Below are positions 33,021 to 42,355 of a stretch of DNA of 64,000 nt, piece by piece. Position 1 is the first letter of the stretch. Each line of letters starts with the position of its first letter. Source of the stretch: Chitinophaga japonensis (lineage in GTDB: Bacteria > Bacteroidota > Bacteroidia > Chitinophagales > Chitinophagaceae); NCBI RefSeq assembly GCF_007830125.1, contig NZ_VLLG01000005.1:434001-498000 (forward strand), written 5' to 3'. Both the position numbers and the translations under genes were made by a program. The notes below the pieces were generated by a model. The model was not told the origin of the DNA, did not search any database, and saw nothing but the letters and a program-made list of their open reading frames with translations.

Positions 33021-35864
33021 TCAATAACTAAAAAGCTGCTGCAATGGCAGGATGAAATCAAACCGGTTACGGGCGTTATCCGCCGGGTCCTGGTCCAGCA
33101 GGTGGCTGTAGCGGACGCCGAAGGTGAAAGGAATGGTATTGCCGATCTTCGTATCAAAGAACAGCTCCCCTCCCGTGGATGCATAGCGGGTAGTGACCTT
33201 AGCCCTGAAATCATACGCTTCACTGTGATCATAGAACACATTGCCCCGCAGGCGCAGCAGGTACACCAGGTGCGCAAAGCCCCAGTCCGGGTATACGATG
33301 GGAAAATGATAATTGGCCCCCAGCTTGAAAATGTGCTGGTAAAAGGGATCATTATACCCCCTGGCATATACGAAATTATCTGAAAAGGAATAGCGCTGCA
33401 TGGTGTCCTTCCGCTGGTAAGCGCCCTGCAGCACCAGGTTGTGATTGGGAAACAGGCCTGGCAGGTACAGGTCCATTCGGCCGTAGAGCTGGTGCGCCGG
33501 CACATTGTCTACGGAATGGGTGTACTGCAGGTACAGGTATTGCCCGAAATGGGTGAATATGTTCTGCGGGGCCTTTACCCGCTGGTTATTGAATACCAGG
33601 GCGTTACTGAGATACTGCACGCCGTCGTCCACGAACTTGAAGCCCCGGGCGTAGGTCTGCAAATAGTGATAGTTGCTGCTGAGGGAAAGGCTCCTGCCAT
33701 ACAAGCCGGAGGACAGGATCAGCGGGATGGTGAATCCCCCGTGCCAGTCCAGCTCGTTCCAGTACAGGCGGCCGCGGTTCTGCGTAAGCACGGAGCGGTT
33801 AATCGTATAGTCCACCCCTGCCTGCAGGTAAGGGAACCAGGCCCCGTACAGGAAATTGGCGCCCAGCGTGGAGCTGCCCTCGTTGCGGTTATACGTATAG
33901 CCAATGGCGGTAGATGCGGTGTTCAGCACATTATTCCCGTACAGCGTAAGGCTGTAATCCGGATCATCGAAGGTGGGCACCCAACTGTGCAGGTTAAAAA
34001 GGCCGTACGCTTTATGATACGGCTGTACCGGGTAATGCCGGGCGGGTATGCTGTCCAGTATGTTGCCGCCTTCCTTAAAATCGGGGCGCAGCCAGGCGCT
34101 GTGCGCATTCACCGTGGTATCCACTTCCGGCCAGGCGCCGGCCCGCAGCGGGGCGGTGTAAAGGGAATAGCCATTGCTGGTGAATTCGCTGAACACCAAC
34201 TGCCGGTTGCTGACTGCGGCATGCAGCACGCTGTTGGGGCGGTCCGTTACCTGGTACAGCTTTTTATCCGCCAGCGTCACCGCGTATATATTATTCACGT
34301 CTTTCCGGGAGCCGGTAAAGTACACCGTATCACCGGACACCACGGGCGCACCGATCACGTTGTAGCTGAAGGGGGTCAATAGCGTAGCGGCGCCGTCTGC
34401 CAGGGATTGCCGGACCAGGGCCATCTGCCCTTCCCGGTTGCGCACGGGGCTGATCACGGCGCCGCCGTCTGCCGTAAAGCGGGGAAAGGTATAGTACCAG
34501 TTATCCGGGTTGGGCAGGGCGCTGAGCAGGGCGCCGGTATGCGCATTGAGCAGGTGCAGCCCGTAACGCTGCCCCGGTGTAGTGAAGGCGGTAATGATCC
34601 GTTCGCCGTCCGGCGTAATGTCCGGGGAGAAATATTTTGTGTGATGCGTGATCGTATAGGTTTTGCCGTTAGCCCGGTCATGCATTTTTATAATGGAATA
34701 GTCCTTCCATCCCCAGCGGGGATCGTAGCGGGCCTCGGTCCATAGCAGGCGGCCGTTGCTGTAGCTGAAAAAATCGTCAAAGCGGCTGCCGGGGCGGGTA
34801 ATGAGCTGCTCGTGCCCGCTGCTGTCCACCAGGTAAAAGCCGGGTATGCGCTGGTAGCTGCTTTTCAGCACCACCCACTGGCCGGGACCGGCGCTGTACA
34901 CGTAGCGGTAGTTGGTCACTACTTTGGCCGGGGGCAGCAGCGGACTGGCCGGGGTGATCTCCTTCCTGGCCGCATATTCCTTCCACCACTGGTTATACTC
35001 CTGCATGGCGGCCTGGTAAAAACCGGTGATATTATGCCCCGTTCTGCGGCGCAGGCTCTGCGAAAGCGGGTAAAATAATCCCCGGAAGCGTACCGCATCC
35101 GTGGTGACGTCTTTCCAGAACGTTTGCCCGTAATGGTTACGGCCGTAGGTGCTTAGCAGGTATCCCAGCTCGTAGTGATTGGGCACATAATCCCGGTAGG
35201 AACCGTTGCGGATCTTCATGTAGGAGTAATCCTCGCCGGACAGCGCCAGGCCGCGGAAACCGTCAAAGAAAGCGGGCAGGCGTCCCCTGCCCTGCGCGCT
35301 GAGCGCTGTTTCCATGGTCACCGCATCGCCCTCCCAGAACCAGTTGGGCACCGCGATATTGGTCACAGCCGCCTGTCCCAGCTCTCCGCCCAGGTAAGAG
35401 AATACTTTGGAGATCCCCTGGCGGAAATTGATATTCTGCAGCACATGGCGGTATTCATGCAGCGCCAGTTGATCCTCCCACTGCAGGGAGCCCAGCTCCA
35501 GGGAGGAAGGCGGCGGCGCCAGGTAAAACTCCGAGCGGAAAGGCCCCAGTTGCACATAGCCGTTGGACAGGAGGGTCTGGTTCTGCAGCACAATGTCCAC
35601 CTTGCCCTGCCGGTTACCTATGGAGGTGCGCGCTTGGCGGTTAAGGTAATGCACAATATCCGCCACCCGCTGTCCCTGTGCCTCCAGCCCGGCCGGAAAA
35701 ATAACGCGGGCGGTATCGGTATTGATCTGCCGCCACTGCAGGGAGGGCGGGTTGCCGCCGAAACGCTGGGCCAAAAGCAAGGAAGGGAACAGTAAAAGGA
35801 TGAGCAGATGTGCAACTGTGCAGGCGGCAGGGACCGGATAGAGTGGTTGAATGGTGCATTTCAT
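33021..35864 (-). CDS. Predicted outer-membrane gluzincin-like peptidase with propeller and beta barrel
   Basis: 947 aa. After a signal segment (to about residue 33, LLLAQ) comes a peptidase-MA-like domain with zinc motif HEYRH (136-140) and a downstream Glu in NWFWEGDA (E178), the HExxH...E arrangement of gluzincins. Residues ~300-590 form a TolB/WD40-like propeller (SPDITPDGERIITAFTTPG, FPRFTADGGAVISPVRNREGQ). The last ~330 residues look like an outer-membrane barrel of the surface-antigen type, ending in FILPLQQLFSY with an aromatic C-terminus. Fusion of all three parts in one chain is the notable feature. Monocistronic. Confidence 0.75.
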   Translation of the reverse strand: MKCTIQPLYPVPAACTVAHLLILLLFPSLLLAQRFGGNPPSLQWRQINTDTARVIFPAGLEAQGQRVADIVHYLNRQARTSIGNRQGKVDIVLQNQTLLSNGYVQLGPFRSEFYLAPPPSSLELGSLQWEDQLALHEYRHVLQNINFRQGISKVFSYLGGELGQAAVTNIAVPNWFWEGDAVTMETALSAQGRGRLPAFFDGFRGLALSGEDYSYMKIRNGSYRDYVPNHYELGYLLSTYGRNHYGQTFWKDVTTDAVRFRGLFYPLSQSLRRRTGHNITGFYQAAMQEYNQWWKEYAARKEITPASPLLPPAKVVTNYRYVYSAGPGQWVVLKSSYQRIPGFYLVDSSGHEQLITRPGSRFDDFFSYSNGRLLWTEARYDPRWGWKDYSIIKMHDRANGKTYTITHHTKYFSPDITPDGERIITAFTTPGQRYGLHLLNAHTGALLSALPNPDNWYYTFPRFTADGGAVISPVRNREGQMALVRQSLADGAATLLTPFSYNVIGAPVVSGDTVYFTGSRKDVNNIYAVTLADKKLYQVTDRPNSVLHAAVSNRQLVFSEFTSNGYSLYTAPLRAGAWPEVDTTVNAHSAWLRPDFKEGGNILDSIPARHYPVQPYHKAYGLFNLHSWVPTFDDPDYSLTLYGNNVLNTASTAIGYTYNRNEGSSTLGANFLYGAWFPYLQAGVDYTINRSVLTQNRGRLYWNELDWHGGFTIPLILSSGLYGRSLSLSSNYHYLQTYARGFKFVDDGVQYLSNALVFNNQRVKAPQNIFTHFGQYLYLQYTHSVDNVPAHQLYGRMDLYLPGLFPNHNLVLQGAYQRKDTMQRYSFSDNFVYARGYNDPFYQHIFKLGANYHFPIVYPDWGFAHLVYLLRLRGNVFYDHSEAYDFRAKVTTRYASTGGELFFDTKIGNTIPFTFGVRYSHLLDQDPADNARNRFDFILPLQQLFSY

Positions 35865-35926
35865 GTGGTGCTGTGCTGATACGCTGATCTGCTAATATAA
35901 TATATTAAATGTGCAAATCAGCATTC
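35864..35926. repeat. Heptad inverted repeat, family E copy 2
   Basis: Left arm GTGGTGCTGTGCTGATACGC (35864-35898 in full) and right arm 35907-35926 (ATGTGCAAATCAGCATT). The right arm contains the serine dehydratase stop codon (35918-35920). Confidence 0.65.
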
Positions 35927-37360
35927 CGGCAGGCTGATGGGAATATTCACCGCTAGGCCGCCATCGGAGGTTTCCTTGTACTTGGAATTCATGTCCAGGG
36001 CGGTTTCCCACATGGTTTTCACTACAGCGTCCAGGGATACCTTGGCCAGCTCGGGATTGCTTTGCAGGGCCAGTTGGGAGGCGGTTATGGCCTTAATGGC
36101 GCCCATAGTGTTCCTTTCTATGCAGGGCACCTGCACCAGCCCGCCAATGGGATCGCAGGTAAGACCCAGGTGGTGCTCCATGGCTATTTCAGCAGCCATC
36201 AGCACCTGGCGCTGGGCGCCGCCCAGGCATTCGGTAAGGGCGGCGGCGGCCATGGCCGAGGATACGCCGATTTCCGCCTGGCAGCCACCCATGGCGGCAG
36301 AAATGGTGGAGCGCTTTTTAAAGATGCTGCCTATTTCGGAAGCGGTAAGCAGGAACTGGATGATCTTTGCGGGCTGGTAGCCATCGCAAAAGGTGATATA
36401 ATACTGCAGCACGGCGGGGATCACGCCGGCCGCACCATTGGTGGGGGCGGTCACCACCCGGCCAAAGGAGGCGTTCTCTTCGTTAACCGCCAGGGCAAAG
36501 CAGCTCACCCAGTCCAGCGTATAGGCGAAGTGGTTGCCACCGCCGCGGATCGCGGCGATCCAGGAATCAAAATCGTGGTAAGTGCGGCCCTGCAGCAGCT
36601 TTTTGTTCAGCGCGGCAGCGCGGCGCGCTACCCGCAGGCCGCCCGGCAGCTCGCCTGTGGTATGGCAGCCCCGGAAAATGCAGTCGCGCATTACCTCCCA
36701 GATGTGCAGCACGCCTTCGCGGGTGGCCGCTTCGGAGCGCCAGGCCTGCTCGTTCTCCATCACCAGCTCGGAAATGGAATAGCCGGTCTTGATGCACCAT
36801 TGCAATAGCTGGCGCGCATTGTCTACCGGGAAAGGCAGTTCCGCGGAGGCTATACCGGCCGTGCCGGCTACGCCCGCCTGCTCACCTTCCTTCACCACGA
36901 AGCCGCCGCCCGTGGAATACCAGGTGAAAGCCTGCTGCTCCCCGCCGCTAAAGCTCACCAGGAAGGTAAGCGCGTTGGGATGGAAAGGCAGGCTTTCTTC
37001 GTAGAGGAACTCAATATCTTCGAGGGGGTCAAAGTCAATTTCATGACGGCCGTTGAGCAGCAGCTTTTTCATACGGCGGATATCATTCACCTTGGCGTTG
37101 ATGTTATTCACGTCGAAAGTAACGGGATCGTCGCCGGAAAGGCCCAGTTGCACTGCAATATCGGTACCGTGGCCGTGGCCGGTCTTGGCCAGGGAACCGT
37201 ACAGGAGCACCCCTACCCTTTCCACGGCATCCAGCCGGGAGGCGGTTTCCAGCTCCTGCAGGAAACGCAGCGCCGCCCGCCAGGGACCCAGGGTATGCGA
37301 ACTGGAGGGACCTACGCCTATCTTGAAAATATCAAATACGGAAATGCTTTCCTGTGCCAC
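35918..37360 (-). CDS. sdaA: L-serine ammonia-lyase (single-chain, iron-sulfur)
   Basis: 480 aa. Deaminates L-serine to pyruvate with a [4Fe-4S] cluster. Beta domain: SVFDIFKIGVGPSSSHTLGPWRAA with the conserved SSSHT (about residues 19-23). Alpha domain: VVTAPTNGAAGVIPAVLQY, ISAAMGGCQAEIGVSSAMAAAALTE and GLTCDPIGGLVQVPCIERN, which hold the cluster cysteines. Single-chain form as in E. coli SdaA. Its last two codons and stop are in a heptad repeat. Confidence 0.95.
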   Translation of the reverse strand: MAQESISVFDIFKIGVGPSSSHTLGPWRAALRFLQELETASRLDAVERVGVLLYGSLAKTGHGHGTDIAVQLGLSGDDPVTFDVNNINAKVNDIRRMKKLLLNGRHEIDFDPLEDIEFLYEESLPFHPNALTFLVSFSGGEQQAFTWYSTGGGFVVKEGEQAGVAGTAGIASAELPFPVDNARQLLQWCIKTGYSISELVMENEQAWRSEAATREGVLHIWEVMRDCIFRGCHTTGELPGGLRVARRAAALNKKLLQGRTYHDFDSWIAAIRGGGNHFAYTLDWVSCFALAVNEENASFGRVVTAPTNGAAGVIPAVLQYYITFCDGYQPAKIIQFLLTASEIGSIFKKRSTISAAMGGCQAEIGVSSAMAAAALTECLGGAQRQVLMAAEIAMEHHLGLTCDPIGGLVQVPCIERNTMGAIKAITASQLALQSNPELAKVSLDAVVKTMWETALDMNSKYKETSDGGLAVNIPISLPEC

Positions 37361-37405
37361 TGTTTTGGTGTTTTGGCGCCAAAGGTAGGGAAAAGTTGGC
37401 AGTGG

Positions 37406-37900
37406 CTATTTAAAATCCACCAGCCCTACTTCGCACACCAGCACGGAGTTGGCCGGGATATCTTCCACGCTTATATTGCCAAAACCGAGGGCGGAAGGGA
37501 TGATCATGAAGATCCGGCCGCCTTTGGCCACTTTCTGCAGCCCGATCTGCCAGCCGGCGATGTGATCCTTGAGCGGGCGGCCGTCAAAATCGGTGGGCCC
37601 GAGGGCAACGTCTATCAGCTTGTCGTCCAGGAAACGGCGGGTATAGGTGATGTAGGGCACATTTTCCAGCGTCATAAAGCTGGTGCTGTCGCCCTTGTCA
37701 ATTACGGCGTAATACAAGCCGGTAGGATCTTTCGTCAGTTGCAGGTTGTGGGAGTGAATATACTGCAGTATCCGGGCCTGCTCTGCGCCGGTGCCAGCGT
37801 CGTCCATGTTTTCCAGCAGAGCGGAAGACTCTTTCTTGGCGCAGCCGGAGAGCAGTATACAGGTAATGCAGTAAAGGCTAGTTTGTAAAATCAGCTTCAT
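37406..37900 (-). CDS. FKBP-type peptidyl-prolyl isomerase-like lipoprotein
   Basis: 164 aa with lipoprotein signal MKLILQTSLYCITCILLSGCAKK (lipobox LSGC). The second half is FKBP-like: GDSTSFMTLENVPYITYTRRFLDDKLID, then LKDHIAGWQIGLQKVAKGGRIFMIIPSALGFGN (normally P-SxLAYG) and IPANSVLVCEVGLVDF. Outer-membrane-anchored folding factor by inference. Preceded by the second copy of the 35-nt element. Confidence 0.87.
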   Translation of the reverse strand: MKLILQTSLYCITCILLSGCAKKESSALLENMDDAGTGAEQARILQYIHSHNLQLTKDPTGLYYAVIDKGDSTSFMTLENVPYITYTRRFLDDKLIDVALGPTDFDGRPLKDHIAGWQIGLQKVAKGGRIFMIIPSALGFGNISVEDIPANSVLVCEVGLVDFK

Positions 37901-38007
37901 TCCTCAATTTTTGTTTCATCCGTCAATATTTAATTTTTTACGGGTCGGATGACATCGAAGATGCATCGAGTCCTATAAATGTCTATTATAACCGAGATAA
38001 ACCTCGC

Positions 38008-38042
38008 CCCTGTGTAAGCAATGTTTATCATGCCCGGTTTCA
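38008..38042 (-). promoter_or_regulatory. Conserved 35-nt upstream element, copy 2
   Basis: Reads TGAAACCGGGCATGATAAAC at its 5' end on the minus strand, 108 nt upstream of the FKBP-like ATG. 31 of 35 positions match the copy at 3286-3320. Confidence 0.45.
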
Positions 38043-38084
38043 CAGGGTTTCATTTGTTAAACGCCGGAAAACGGGAAATGTTAC

Positions 38085-38120
38085 AAAAAAAGCACGGTCG
38101 CTGCTGCGCAGCAACCGTGC
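38085..38120 (-). terminator. Terminator of groESL
   Basis: Stem GCACGGT (38092-38098) / ACCGTGC (38114-38120) with an inner TGCTGCGCAGCA hairpin and a T run on the minus strand. Confidence 0.88.
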
Positions 38121-38150
38121 CTATCATGTAAGGGTACCTTGTACCGGGTA

Positions 38151-39785
38151 TTAATAGTCCATACCCATGCCGTGACCGCCGGGCATAGCAGGAGCAGCCT
38201 GCTTGGGCTCGGGTTTGTCGGCCACCACGCATTCGGTGGTCAGGAGCATGCCTGCAATAGAGGAGGCATTTTCCAGGGCGATACGGGTTACTTTGGTCGG
38301 GTCAATTACACCGGCGGAGATCAGCTTTTCGTAAGCTTCCGTGCGGGCATTGAAACCGAAGTCGCCTTTACCTTCTTTTACTTTCTGCACTACGATAGAA
38401 CCTTCGATACCAGCGTTAGCAGTGATCTGGCGCAGGGGCTCTTCGATGGCGCGTTTGATGATGGCGATACCGGTAGTTTCGTCGTTGTTGTCGCCTTTCA
38501 GGGACTCCAGCACTTCGATTGCACGGATGTAAGCCACACCACCACCTGCTACGATGCCTTCTTCTACGGCAGCGCGGGTAGCGTGCAGGGCGTCGTCTAC
38601 GCGGTCTTTCTTCTCTTTCATTTCCACTTCGGTAGCAGCACCTACATACAGTACGGCCACACCACCGCTCAGCTTGGCCAGGCGTTCCTGCAGCTTTTCA
38701 CGGTCGTAGTCGGAAGTAGTTACTTCTATCTGGGCCTTGATCTGGCTGATGCGGGCCTGGATATCTTTCTTCTCGCCTTTACCACCTACGATGGTCGTGT
38801 TGTCTTTATCGATGGTTACGGATTCTGCCCTGCCCAGGTAAGTGAGGTCGGCATTTTCCAGTTTGTAACCCTGGTCTTCGCTGATCACGATACCACCGGT
38901 CAAGGTAGCGATGTCGGTCAGCATTTCCTTCCTGCGGTCGCCAAAGCCGGGGGCTTTTACAGCGGCCACTTTCAGGGTACCGCGCAGTTTGTTCACCACC
39001 AGGGTAGCCAGTGCTTCGCCTTCCAGGTCTTCAGAGATGATCAGGAGGGGTGCGCCCTGCTGTGCTACTTTTTCCAGGATGTGCAGGATGTCCTTCATGG
39101 CGCTGATCTTCTTGTCGTAGATCAGGATGTAGGGATTCTGCAGCTCTACCTGCATTTTTTCGCTGTTGGTGATGAAGTAAGCGGACAGGTAACCGCGGTC
39201 GAACTGCATACCTTCTACTACTTCTACGGTAGTGTCGGTGCCTTTTGCTTCCTCAACGGTGATCACGCCGTCCTTGGTCACTTTGTTCATGGCCTCGGCG
39301 ATCAGCTTACCGATCTCGGAGTCGTTATTAGCGGAGATAGCGGCCACCTGCTCAATTTTCTGGTTGTCGCTACCTACTTTTTCAGATTGTTTTTTCAGGT
39401 TTTCCACTACAGCTTTCACGGCTTTGTCAATACCGCGTTTCAGGTCCATAGGGTTAGCGCCGGCAGCTACGTTCTTTAAACCTTCGCCGATGATGGACTG
39501 GGCCAGTACGGTGGCAGTGGTAGTACCATCACCTGCCACGTCGGCAGTTTTGGAAGCTACTTCCTTCACCATCTGGGCGCCCATGTTCTCGATAGGATCC
39601 TCCAGCTCTATCTCTTTAGCAACGGTCACACCATCCTTGGTCACACCCGGAGCGCCGAATTTCTTTTCGATAACAACATTGCGGCCTTTAGGACCCAGGG
39701 TCACTTTCACTGCGTCGGCCAGGACATCAACGCCCTTCTTCATTTTGTTGCGGGCATCAGTGTTAAAGAATATTTGTTTTGCCAT
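38151..39785 (-). CDS. groEL: Chaperonin GroEL (Hsp60)
   Basis: 544 aa, full length. ATP-binding VTLGPKGRNVVIEKKFGAPGVTKDGVTVAKEIELEDPIENMGAQMVKEVASKTADVAGDGTTTATVLAQ region, apical domain, and C-terminal Met/Gly-rich tail (MPGGHGMGMDY). Forms the double-ring folding chamber with GroES, whose gene precedes it by 61 bp in one operon. Confidence 0.98.
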   Translation of the reverse strand: MAKQIFFNTDARNKMKKGVDVLADAVKVTLGPKGRNVVIEKKFGAPGVTKDGVTVAKEIELEDPIENMGAQMVKEVASKTADVAGDGTTTATVLAQSIIGEGLKNVAAGANPMDLKRGIDKAVKAVVENLKKQSEKVGSDNQKIEQVAAISANNDSEIGKLIAEAMNKVTKDGVITVEEAKGTDTTVEVVEGMQFDRGYLSAYFITNSEKMQVELQNPYILIYDKKISAMKDILHILEKVAQQGAPLLIISEDLEGEALATLVVNKLRGTLKVAAVKAPGFGDRRKEMLTDIATLTGGIVISEDQGYKLENADLTYLGRAESVTIDKDNTTIVGGKGEKKDIQARISQIKAQIEVTTSDYDREKLQERLAKLSGGVAVLYVGAATEVEMKEKKDRVDDALHATRAAVEEGIVAGGGVAYIRAIEVLESLKGDNNDETTGIAIIKRAIEEPLRQITANAGIEGSIVVQKVKEGKGDFGFNARTEAYEKLISAGVIDPTKVTRIALENASSIAGMLLTTECVVADKPEPKQAAPAMPGGHGMGMDY

Positions 39786-39846
39786 AATCGTAAATGATTT
39801 TTAGGTTTTAATGTGGAATGTTTGGGAGAGAGCTACGCAAGCTGTC

Positions 39847-40128
39847 TTAAACAATCGCCAAAATGTCGGATTCACGCATAATTAAGTAATCATCGCCTTC
39901 AAAGCTGATCTCGGTGCCGGAGTATTTGCCATACAGTACAGTGTCTCCTACCTTAACGGTTACAGGCTCGTCCTTTTTACCAGGACCAGCAGCTACAACT
40001 GTGCCTTTTTGCGGTTTTTCCTTGGCAGTGTCGGGAATAATGATGCCACCGGCGGTTTTTTCTTCAGCGGCTGCGGGTTTCACAATTACCCTGTCAGCTA
40101 AAGGTTTAATACTTAAATTCTTAGCCAT
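39847..40128 (-). CDS. groES: Co-chaperonin GroES (Hsp10)
   Basis: 93 aa. IKPLADRVIVKPAAAEEKTAGGIIIPDTAKEKPQKGTVVAAGPG with the mobile loop and KVGDTVLYGKYSGTEI are canonical. Lid of the GroEL chamber; first gene of the groES-groEL operon, with a -7 box at 40263-40270 and no visible CIRCE element. Confidence 0.97.
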   Translation of the reverse strand: MAKNLSIKPLADRVIVKPAAAEEKTAGGIIIPDTAKEKPQKGTVVAAGPGKKDEPVTVKVGDTVLYGKYSGTEISFEGDDYLIMRESDILAIV

Positions 40129-40262
40129 AGTATTTAAATTTTAAAAAAGTTTGATAGCAAATAACAACTTAATAAGGTAAGATTAGAATTTTGACGTTTG
40201 TTTCGCCCTCGAGAATTATGCCAAGGGGGATTTCGGGTCAAATTTTCAGTCAGCCAGGACGG

Positions 40263-40270
40263 CAAAGATA
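40263..40270 (-). promoter_or_regulatory. -7 box of groESL
   Basis: TATCTTTG on the minus strand, about 135 nt upstream of groES. No TTTG at the exact -33 distance. Confidence 0.5.
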
Positions 40271-40344
40271 GGGAGGACTGACATAAATGCCAATTTTTCA
40301 GGAATCCCGTCAAAAAGTGGCAGAAAAGGGACTGCTCAGCTAGT

Positions 40345-40376
40345 TTTGCCATTGTGAACAAATTGCTCTAGCTTTG
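40345..40376 (+). promoter_or_regulatory. Bacteroidota-type promoter of nusB
   Basis: TTTG (40345-40348) and TAGCTTTG (40369-40376) with a 20-nt spacer, a perfect match; start near 40383, about 23 nt before the ATG. Confidence 0.78.
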
Positions 40377-40405
40377 CGCCCTTATTAGTTCTTATAGATA
40401 TAAAG

Positions 40406-41335
40406 ATGATCAGTAGAAGAAATATCCGGGTAAAGGTGATGCAAACCCTTTACGCCCTGGAAACAATGGAGCCTGGCAATATTAAACCAGGTACGGCTAC
40501 CAGCCTGCTACGGGAGAAGCTGGACCAGACCTGTCAGATCTTTACTTACTTACTCTACTCCCTGGTACAGGTGGCCCGATACGCGGAAACAGACGCCAGG
40601 GCCCGCGCTTCCAAACACCTGCCTACTGCAGACGACCTGAACGTAAATACCAAGATATCCGGCAACGAATTCCTGGAACAGATACACCAGGACAAAGGCT
40701 TCCAGGCCAACCTGGAAATGTGGAAAATGCGGTTCCTGCCCGACCAGGAGCTGATCCGCAAGCTCTATAACAGCCTCGCCGCCGCCGATATTTACAGGAC
40801 CTACATACAGACACCCGGCCGCAACCGGGCCGCCGAAAAGGAAATAGTGGAATACATGTATAAAAATGTGCTGGTGGGCAATGAGCTGTTCCTGCAGCAC
40901 ATGGAGGACCATTTCCTTCACTGGGGCGATGATGCGGAGATGATGGGCCTGCTGATCAATAACTACCTGAACAAGCCCCACCTGTTCAACTTCATGCAGC
41001 TCATCAGCCAGGAAAAGCTGGAATATGCGCGGGAGCTGCTGCTGACGGTCAGCGATAAGAAGGACTACTGCCTGGAGCTGATCAAGCCCAAGCTGCAGAA
41101 CTGGGACCCGGAAAGAATAGCGGCGGTAGACATGTTGCTGATGGAAATGGGCGTTTGCGAGTTCCTCTACTTTCCTACCATTCCCACCAAGGTGACGATC
41201 AATGAATATATTGACCTGGCCAAGACCTACAGCACGCCGCAGAGCGGGCAGTTTGTGAACGGCATACTGGACAATATCCTCAAAGACCTGGAACAGGCGC
41301 AGCAGATACAGAAAACAGACCGTACGAAAAAATAG
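40406..41335 (+). CDS. nusB: Transcription antitermination factor NusB
   Basis: 309 aa. Begins MISRRNIRVKVMQTLYALE, the NusB RNA-binding N-terminus (R-R-x-x-R-x-x-x-x-Q-x-LY), and ends with the conserved WDPERIAAVDMLLMEMGVCEFLYFPTIPTKVTINEYIDLAKTYSTPQSGQFVNGILD. The ~150-residue insert between the halves makes it twice the size of E. coli NusB and is usual in Bacteroidota. Takes part in rRNA antitermination. First gene of nusB-DUF1573-yajC. Confidence 0.93.
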   Translation: MISRRNIRVKVMQTLYALETMEPGNIKPGTATSLLREKLDQTCQIFTYLLYSLVQVARYAETDARARASKHLPTADDLNVNTKISGNEFLEQIHQDKGFQANLEMWKMRFLPDQELIRKLYNSLAAADIYRTYIQTPGRNRAAEKEIVEYMYKNVLVGNELFLQHMEDHFLHWGDDAEMMGLLINNYLNKPHLFNFMQLISQEKLEYARELLLTVSDKKDYCLELIKPKLQNWDPERIAAVDMLLMEMGVCEFLYFPTIPTKVTINEYIDLAKTYSTPQSGQFVNGILDNILKDLEQAQQIQKTDRTKK

Positions 41336-41336
41336 T

Positions 41337-41344
41337 TACTTTTG
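41337..41344 (+). promoter_or_regulatory. -7 box upstream of the DUF1573 gene
   Basis: TACTTTTG directly after the nusB stop, 22 nt before the ATG; a secondary internal promoter is possible. Confidence 0.4.
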
Positions 41345-41366
41345 CGGACGGAGTATATAACACACT

Positions 41367-41807
41367 ATGAAACAACTGTTCTATATCCTTATTGCCGCCG
41401 GTATACTGGCCACCGCCTGTAACAGCGGGGCCGCCAAAGAAGACCGGCAAACTGCCGCAGCAGCAGCGGTGACAGACAGCACCCAGGGTGCGCCGGAAAT
41501 CACGTTTGAGCAAACCGTACATAACTTCGGGCAGATCACCCAGGGCGAAAAAGTGGAATATGCTTTCAAATTCACCAATACCGGCAACAGGGACCTGCTG
41601 ATACAGGACGCGGTATCCAGTTGCGGCTGCACGGTGCCGGAATGGCCCAAAGAGCCGGTAAAACCCGGGGAAAGCGGCTACCTGAAAGTAGTGTTCGACA
41701 GTCATGGGAAAGAGGGGTTCACCGAGAAAGAGATCAGTATCAAAGCGAATACCAATCCCCCTTTCATACAGGGGCCCAAGATACAGTGCACGATCGTGAA
41801 AAATTAA
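41367..41807 (+). CDS. DUF1573 domain lipoprotein
   Basis: 146 aa; signal MKQLFYILIAAGILATACN with lipobox ATAC. Ig-like DUF1573 domain: ITFEQTVHNFGQITQGEKVEYAFKFTNTGNRDLLIQDAVSSCGCTVPEWPKEPVKPGESGYLKVVFDSHGKEG, with the family CGCTVP motif. Envelope location; function unknown. Found between nusB and yajC as in many Bacteroidota. Confidence 0.92.
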   Translation: MKQLFYILIAAGILATACNSGAAKEDRQTAAAAAVTDSTQGAPEITFEQTVHNFGQITQGEKVEYAFKFTNTGNRDLLIQDAVSSCGCTVPEWPKEPVKPGESGYLKVVFDSHGKEGFTEKEISIKANTNPPFIQGPKIQCTIVKN

Positions 41808-41837
41808 ACTTAAAACAACAATAATACGATTTACAAC

Positions 41838-42182
41838 ATGAACATGCTGAACATTTTATTGATGGCATCACCGCAGGGCGGCCAGGGTGGCGGCTCTCCC
41901 ATGGTGTCTTTATTGTTCTTTGCGGGTATGATAGTAGTTATGTGGCTATTTATGATCCGTCCGCAAACCAAGAAAGCCAAATTGCAGAAACAATTCAGCG
42001 AAGGGCTGCGCGAAGGCGATAAAATAGTGACCATAGCAGGTATCCACGGTAAAGTAAAAAAGATCAACGCCGATAATACCCTGCAACTGGAAGTAAGCCC
42101 CGGCACTTTCTTTACCATTGAGCGCTCTGCTGTAAGCATGGAGTACACCACCGCGCACCAGAAAAATGAAGAGAAGAAGTAA
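41838..42182 (+). CDS. yajC: Preprotein translocase subunit YajC
   Basis: 114 aa. One transmembrane helix MVSLLFFAGMIVVMWLFMIRPQTKKAKLQKQF (about residues 22-45), followed by the YajC domain (GLREGDKIVTIAGIHGKVKKINADNTLQLEVSPGTFFTIERSAV). Accessory subunit of the SecDF complex. Last gene before the terminator at 42251-42284; a heptad repeat follows its stop by 8 nt. Confidence 0.95.
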   Translation: MNMLNILLMASPQGGQGGGSPMVSLLFFAGMIVVMWLFMIRPQTKKAKLQKQFSEGLREGDKIVTIAGIHGKVKKINADNTLQLEVSPGTFFTIERSAVSMEYTTAHQKNEEKK

Positions 42183-42189
42183 GAAATAG

Positions 42190-42334
42190 TGGAAAGGAGA
42201 AGGGAAAAGGGAGAAAGTCCATTTTGAGGCTTAAAACTAAATTATAAATGTCCCGTTCCGGTCATCCGGAGCGGGATTTTTTTTGCGGCTTTTTCCTTTT
42301 CCCCTTCTCCCCTTTTCCCCTTCTCCCTTCTCCT
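42190..42334. repeat. Heptad inverted repeat, family D
   Basis: Purine left arm 42190-42217 (GAAAGGA, GAAGGGA, AAAGGGA, GAAAGTC) and pyrimidine right arm 42290-42334 (TTTTCCC, CTTCTCC, CCTTTTC and similar). A normal terminator lies in its centre. Confidence 0.75.
42251..42284 (+). terminator. Terminator of nusB-DUF1573-yajC
   Basis: Stem TCCCGTTCCGG (42251-42261) / CCGGAGCGGGA (42266-42276) with one G-T pair, followed by eight T. Confidence 0.9.
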
Positions 42335-42355
42335 ATATTTCATTAATTTGGCGCT

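Noticed and set aside
38139..39479. 446-codon open frame on the plus strand
   Set aside because: Antisense shadow of groEL caused by its biased codon use.
40129..40405. CIRCE element before groESL
   Set aside because: The 9-bp inverted repeat of CIRCE was looked for and is not present.
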